Assembly: GCA_007644065.1 (NCBI GenBank)
Contig: VJWN01000007.1
Location: forward strand, 62,001-126,000
Origin: Margaritispora aquatica
Lineage: Eukaryota; Ascomycota; Leotiomycetes; Helotiales; Discinellaceae
Reading direction: 5' to 3'
Length of the DNA stretch: 64,000 nt
Shown here one piece after another: positions 58,477 to 64,000 of this stretch; positions within the stretch are counted from its first letter, which is position 1, and the number at the start of each line of letters is the position of its first letter. Made by a program: the position numbers and the translations under genes. The notes under the pieces are model-generated. The model was given only the letters and a program-made list of their open reading frames with translations, did not search any database and had not been told where the DNA came from.

Positions 58477-60242
58477 ATGCCTAAACTCGCCCAAAGTGTA
58501 GACGCTGAGCAAGCTCAGTTTGACTCTCAAGTCAAGCAAATTGAAGAATGGTGGAGCACACCAAGACAAGCACACATCAAAAGGTCAGATCACTCACTCG
58601 CACCTTTCTGATGCAACTGACACTTTCGCTGGCAGACCATACTCAGCAGAGAGGATCGCCTCACTCCGAGGACTTCTTCCTCAGAAATATGCCTCTAGCG
58701 ATATGGCATTAAAGCTCTGGGGTCAACTCAACGAGCACCGAAAGAATGCTACGAACGAGATGACTTTCGGTGTTACCGATCCCATCATCGCTTCTCAAAT
58801 GGCCAAACACCAGCAAAGTCTATACGTGTCTGGAGCTCTTTGTGGCTTCTCCGAGGTCTCTGAACCAGGCATGGATTGTTGTGATTACCCATTAGATACC
58901 GTACCGAAAGTAGTGGACAAAATCTTCAAATCTCAAATGTGGCATAGTCAGAGACAGAATCATTACCGTACGTGTAACCTCAAACTAGCGAGGTCGAGCC
59001 AGTTGAAAGCTGACAAGAACGATAGGAATGTTGCAGCCAAAAGAAGCTCGTGAAGGTCTCGAGAATTGGGACTACTTGACTCCCATCGTTGCGGATGGCG
59101 ACATGGGATTTGGAGGCCTGACATCCACCGTGAAAATGACCAAGCTATTCGTCGAAGCCGGTGTAGCAATGTTCCACCTCGACGACCTAGCAATCGGAAA
59201 GAAGAAGTTCACAGTCGGTCAAGGTCGCACAGTAGTTCCTACAAGCGAGTACTTGGATCGCTTGACCGCCGCGAGGATGCAGATTGATATCATGGGGTGA
59301 GTTGGTAAATTTTCGAATTTTGCGAAAGTTTATTACTGACTTGTCTATAGAGCCGAGACAATGCTTCTTTGTCGCTGCGATGTCGATCACTCTGAATTCA
59401 TCACCGATGTCATCGATCCCCGTGATCACAAATACGTCCGCGGCGCCACCGTCCCTGTGCCATCTCTCCAACAAGCCCTCAAAGACGCCGTCGAATCCGG
59501 CTCTTCCTCTCCACTCGCCATTCGCGCAGAATGGATCAAGAGCGCCAAACTGCTCACTTTTGATGAAGCTGTGCAAGCACTCGCCACTGAAGCTGAGTAC
59601 GCAGCATACACCGCCGCGCTGGGCAGCAGCACCAAGTCCCTCGGCGAGCGCCGCGCCATCGCCAAATCCACAGTCAGCAAAGACGTCTTCTTTGACTGGG
59701 ACCTTCCACGTTCCCGTGAGGGGCAATTCTTCTACAAATCCTGCGTGGAAGGCATTGTTGAGCGAGCTCTCCTCGCAGCTCCTCTGGGTGATGTGACGTG
59801 GGCGCGCATGGACATGCCAAACTGGAACGACCTCGTTGCTTTCCACACCCAAGTGCGTGCTATGTATCCCGAGCGTCTGTTTGCGTTTGGCTACACCGGC
59901 GACTACGACTGGCCGAAAGCAGGCTTTTCCGCCGAAGCAGTGAAGTCGTTCCCATCTGACTTGGCGAAGATGGGCGTCGCGTGGCAGGTGCAGCCGATTT
60001 GGGCTCTGCAGGGTATTAACTATGTTACGGAAAAGTTTGCGAAGATGTGGGTGGAACGGGGCATCGAGGGGTATGTTGAGGAAGTGCAGAAGCCGGCTCT
60101 AGCAATCAGTCCGATTACGGATGGCTTTGAGAAGCCCAGTTATAGTGGCAGTTATCTGTGTGATGCGTTTTGGGACACGGTTGCTGTGAGGGATGTGGGG
60201 GAGGGGAGTGCTGCGAAGGTTAGCGAGAGGAGGGTTAGGTAA
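58477..60242 (+). CDS. Divergent isocitrate-lyase/PEP-mutase superfamily enzyme lacking the catalytic Cys motif
   Basis: Four exons, 58477-58583, 58636-58967, 59026-59296 and 59351-60242; 533 aa, the size of a fungal isocitrate lyase. It aligns along its length: the EIEEWW-like start, RPYSAERIASLRG, WDYLTPIVADGDMGFGGL and FFDWDLPRSREGQFFYK. But the signature KKCGH is replaced by Lys205-Lys206-Lys207-Phe208-Thr209. HMED is HLDD, the substrate-binding stretches SNYPDF and NLSPSFNW are MDMPNW and GYTGDYDW, and TLAGLH is PIWALQ. So it is not a canonical isocitrate or 2-methylisocitrate lyase; a changed substrate in the same TIM-barrel family, such as another 2-hydroxy-dicarboxylate, is the simplest reading. 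Divergent from the permease. Confidence 0.88.
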
Positions 60243-61189
60243 AGTGTTAGTTGACGCTCTTAATGGTGCTAAGTTTTAGGACGAGGATTAGATATAGCAT
60301 TTTTTGCGTTGAGAATTGAAGGCAAGCTCAGAGTGATCAATGTTTTGTCATGAAGTTTGATCCTTTAATGTGATGAAGACCGCTTCTTGTCTGGTTAACG
60401 TAGCCCTTTGACAGTGGTTTCGGGTGGTGGCAAGTGAATTTTGACTTGGAGATAGAGAAACCTGCACTTTTTCTCATACACCTGATCCACTAATTGTTAT
60501 ACATCTTCATTTAATGATTTTTGAGTCTCTACATTTGTTCTGGGTACGTGGCATGATTCGATTTAGTTTCGAAAATATGGAAAATATATATAAACTAACA
60601 TCGATCAAATAATAGACTTCATTGTGCCTACTGTACCGAAGTCTAATTTACTTTATACATTAAAGTTTTAAGTGTGAGTTGATAACGCTTCTCAATAACT
60701 GACATCTTGCTTACCTAATCTCACCTGAATTCATTCAATTTACCTCAACCGACAAGCGAGAGTCCCATCGGCAAAATCTCCGACCAACCCCTCCCATTCG
60801 GTATTTTGGTACGCCACTAGACTAACGCTGTCAAAGCATTTATTTGACAATGGAAATGGCTTATCAGTGCTCGGTATGACATATCTTGGCCTAAAGACCA
60901 AGAGTGGGGTGGGCGGGATAGCCCCGAAATCGTTGGATGGTGGTCATTGAGAGCTGAGAAAGATACATGCTCTCTTTCATATCTGCTCTGATCAGATCTT
61001 GAGATCGCAGATTTATTTGTGCTTCATAGCTTTTGAGACTTGCACTGTTTCGCTGCACAACTTGCCACAACATTCGAGCTTAAGGGGTTACCTCGCTTCG
61101 TGCCAAGCACGTGACGCATTCGACTGCCTCATCTCCTGTATTACCTCTCCTTTCACTTCGTCAACACTTCCCAGAACTGAAGAGCCACG
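60243..61189. other. Intergenic, promoter of the amidotransferase-like gene
   Basis: About 950 bp. GTGGGGTGGGC at 60,904-60,914 and GGCCTAAAG at 60,888-60,896 lie about 280-300 bp upstream of the ATG at 61190. No gene is supported. Confidence 0.5.
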
Positions 61190-62285
61190 ATGGCACAAAT
61201 AAAGATTCACATAGCTCTTCTAGACTGCGATACACCAGTCCCTCTCGTCCTCGCTAAGAGGGGCATGTACAGCGACATTTTCCGAGAACTGATTCTCGCC
61301 ACAGCTGCTAAACGGAATGAGAACCGAGGGGTCACTGCTGCGATAAAATGGGAATTTAGCACTTATCATTGCGTGAAAGGAGAACTACCTAGTGAGGAGG
61401 AGATGAAAAATGTGGATGGAGTGGTGATTACAGGTTCTGGTAAGATTCGCTTCTGCCAAGTGCAAGGGACGTTAATCTCATGAGTGGCAGCATCGAGTGC
61501 TTATGATAGCGATGTTTGGATTCAGGATCTGAATCTTTGGACTAGAAGTGAGTCAAGATCTCTGCCTACTTTCCATGCTGTATGCAGATGGAGATTTCTA
61601 ACAAATTCCAGATACATACGCGAATCACCCTCACATACTCCTCTTTGGCTCCTGTTTTGGACACCAGCTCATTGCACAGGCACTATTCACGCCTGTTCCT
61701 CCCACGACATCGGTGGTAACACGTTCCCTTCGGGGCTGGGAGCTCGGCATCCAACCCATCACGCTCTCACCATCATTTATTTCACATTTCGGATACGTCA
61801 CTTCCACCACACAAACACGAACAGCCTCCAATATCATCAAAATGCAATTCGTGCACGCTGACCATTTGTCGCCTGTTTCTATCCCCGTTTTACCTGCCGG
61901 CTTCACCAGCATCGGGAGCAGCGCAGGATGTGAAATCCAGGGCGTGTGGCAGCAAAACAGAGTGTTGACGTATCAGGGCCATATTGAGTTTGACGAGTTC
62001 GTGAATAGAGAGACGATTAGGGTGTTTGGTACAATATGTGGGTGGGGAGAGGAGGATATGAGGAAGGCGTTGGAGAGTACATGTGGTGAGGATGATAGTG
62101 TTTGGGCGACGGAGTGTTTGGTTAGGTTTTTTGAGGAGGGTGTTCTGTCTAGGGGCGAGGAGATGAGAGAGAAGTGTGTGAGTACTGAGATGATAATAAA
62201 TGGGGTGATGGATGAGAAAGCAATGCTGGGGAAGGAGATGGGTATGAGAATTTTAGAGGTTGCTGAGGTTGTGGTGAGTGCTTGA
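61190..62285 (+). CDS. Class I glutamine amidotransferase-like protein
   Basis: Three exons, 61190-61439, 61491-61547 and 61612-62285; 326 aa. The N-terminus IKIHIALLDCDTP leads to GVVITGSASSAYDSDVWIQDL. The nucleophile elbow is GSCFGHQ with Cys117, and the His-Glu pair lies in YQGHIEFDEF (His226, Glu228), so the triad is intact. This is the stand-alone fungal GATase1-like group related to GMP-synthase-type domains, without a synthetase partner. In such proteins the domain hydrolyses a glutamine or gamma-glutamyl amide bond (established for the fold; substrate unknown). The neighbouring 5-oxoprolinase makes a gamma-glutamyl or cyclic-imide substrate plausible (inference). Confidence 0.87.
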
Positions 62286-63304
62286 TTTGAGATGTAGGAA
62301 ATCGATACGTTGCTACATAACGCAATAATTAAATGCCAGATCCGAGGAGTTTTAGACGACATATACATTACATAGACTGAGGCACTGAAAGGATAAGCAT
62401 TTCACTTTTGGAAAATTATAGGTAGACTTGGCTCTTCCTAGATAGTTGAACACAAAGCAACAGCTTACTATTATCTCATTGGTTTAACAGTAAGCAAGAC
62501 TAGCACTTGTAAATATGACACCACAATAGGCTTAAGCGATCACGTGCTTGACTTACAAGCCAAACACAATTAAATCATGTGAGCCCATACATGTCAGCGA
62601 GAACTCATAGCCGTCGTTAAACACCAAAGTGTTTCAAACAAACTCCGTGCTGCCTGAGGCTTTATGTCTGGTGACATTTAGCATGGGATTTGAGGCCGAA
62701 AGGGCATCTCCAGAAATCCGATGGAGGGGTTTCCGGGCGACCTCGGCCCTGTTCCCCTAGCGTATATCGAGTACTGAAGGGTCGGTAAGATTGGTCGCAT
62801 GGAGTTGTTCGATAAGGGCTTGCATTCTGCATATGTCGGACAGACAAACCGGAATCATAATGACCATCCATCTTCAACTCCACAAAGCAGCCAAGCCCAA
62901 ATATCGCCACCAGAATCTCGATTGTCCCCGATTGTCCAATCCGAATCCCACACTGCAGATGCGGCGACGGGCCTCCATGTCTCTGAAAGATGGGGTAAGT
63001 GGGAGGAGGAGGAGAGTAATGGGATAATGAGATGGCGTGAATGCAATCATCAACACCACCATCACGGCTTCTCTCGCCCTGCTAAGGTGGGCGGCAGCGG
63101 CGATGAAAGTTTGTTTCTTTCGGCGGGGAGGCGGACTTCCACTTCCGTAGCCGAAGCCGTGGTTTATAATATCAGATTGCTAGGCGAGTGTATGACAAAC
63201 ATCTAGAGGAATACGGACAATATCAACAGACAATAGGCATACAAGACTCACCCTTTTTCCTCTGTCTTCGTTGTGTTGAAGTGAAGGGATTCGACAAATT
63301 TGCA
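62286..63304. other. Intergenic, promoter of the 5-oxoprolinase gene
   Basis: About 1 kb. GAGGCCGAAAG occurs at 62,692-62,702. An open frame at 62,799-63,206 is Ser/His-rich and shows no domain; it is regarded as non-coding. Confidence 0.45.
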
Positions 63305-64000
63305 ATGCCTTCAGCCCGCCCTCTAACCCCGCCGGCTGCCAGGCCTGGCATTGAAATCGCCATTGATCGAGGTGGAACGTTTACCGATTGTATTGCTACG
63401 GGCATTCCTGGGAGAGAAGATATTGTGGTCAAATTACTGAGTGTTGATCCTGCAAACTATGATGATGCACCAACTGAGGGCATAAGGAGAATCGTGGAGC
63501 TGGTCTCGGGAGAGAAACTTAACCGAGGGGTACCGATTGATACCAGTGGCATTGGTAGCACAGTCAATTGATAGCTTGAGAGTATTGTGCTAATGTGTAT
63601 ATAGCTTCAATTAAGATGGGAACAACAGTTGCTACAAATGCTCTACTGGAAAGGTCAGCTGACCAGTGTGCGTTGGTGGTGTCAAAGGGCCATAAAGATC
63701 TTTTACGGATAGGAGATCAGACAAGACCTAAGCTGTTTGATCTGAATATCAGGCGCGCTTCACCTCTCTTCTCTCAAGTTCTTGAGATTGATGAGAGAGT
63801 TACTCCTGAAGAGTACACAGAAGATCCGAGCCCAAAATCAGCATCCGAGCTAGACGCCTTGGTGGACGACGTGGAAGTGGTGAAAGGTGTAGGAGGAGAG
63901 CTGATTAGAATCATCAAACCACTTGGTAAGCACGTTTCTGAAATTTGCAGGACAATTCTCATCGTGAACAGATACCGAACAAGTCCGAAAAGACCTGCAA
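63305..64000 (+). CDS. 5-oxoprolinase / hydantoinase A family, 5' part (cut by window end)
   Basis: Exons 63305-63554, 63605-63925 and 63972 to the edge, 200 codons visible of a family usually about 1,250-1,350 aa. The hydantoinase N-terminal domain shows [14 protein letters not shown] (nucleotide-binding, actin-like ATPase start) and [10 protein letters not shown]. Next come [13 protein letters not shown], with the typical [11 protein letters not shown] motif, and [13 protein letters not shown]. 5-Oxoprolinase opens 5-oxoproline to glutamate using ATP; relatives open hydantoins (established). Which of the two cannot be told from this part. It is co-oriented with the amidotransferase-like gene and shares an upstream element with the permease/lyase promoter. 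The ATG at 63305 gives the conserved start. Confidence 0.9.

Noticed and set aside
58477..60242. Reading the lyase-like gene as canonical isocitrate lyase
   Set aside because: The KKCGH signature and several substrate-contact stretches are replaced although the fold is kept.
62799..63206. 135-codon frame between the GATase-like and oxoprolinase genes
   Set aside because: Composition is His/Ser/Glu-rich and unpatterned, with no family features; it overlaps another frame of similar quality.

Overview
This is a nuclear fragment of a filamentous ascomycete (Pezizomycotina). The evidence is short 45-70 bp GT-AG introns with CTAAC-type branch points, intron-rich genes, and family content: a Zn2Cys6 regulator with a fungal-specific domain, Spo7, End3, Spc24, Fis1, and an allantoate-permease-type MFS protein. 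A leotiomycete is possible but is only an impression. I support 23 protein genes, two of them cut by the window edges. Splice models were built by hand from reading-frame continuity and splice signals. No convincing tRNA, rRNA, intact transposon or CRISPR array was seen.

Layout. 0-6 kb: the 5' end of an unknown gene, a Tos4/Plm2-like FHA protein, and a Cic1/Utp30-like ribosome-biogenesis protein. 9-11 kb: a monocarboxylate-type MFS transporter lying between two gene-free, AT-rich stretches. 13.8-23 kb: housekeeping genes, namely an alpha/beta hydrolase, Spo7, a Cys-dependent phosphatase, an unknown protein and End3. 23-27.8 kb is gene-free. 27.8-40.6 kb: an UNC93-like MFS protein, an LSH/DDM1-type SNF2 ATPase, a large unknown nuclear-type protein, an unusual CGACAACGAC repeat array, and a TatD-family hydrolase. 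43-51.3 kb: a secreted PAN/apple-like protein, a poly-Ala membrane protein, the divergent pair SPC24/FIS1, and a RING-H2 E3 ligase.

52-64 kb holds what looks like a catabolic gene cluster: a Zn2Cys6 regulator, a Dal5/Tna1-family permease, a divergent isocitrate-lyase-like enzyme that lacks the catalytic cysteine motif, a class I glutamine-amidotransferase-like protein, and the start of a 5-oxoprolinase/hydantoinase. Non-coding regions within the cluster share a GGCC[GT]AAAG motif, and two share a CreA-type GTGGGGTGGGC sequence. The likely logic is uptake of a small anionic or nitrogen compound by the permease, hydrolysis by the amidotransferase-like and oxoprolinase-like enzymes, and carbon-carbon cleavage by the lyase-like enzyme, under the local regulator. 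The substrate is unknown. This cluster is the best candidate for an undescribed system in the window.
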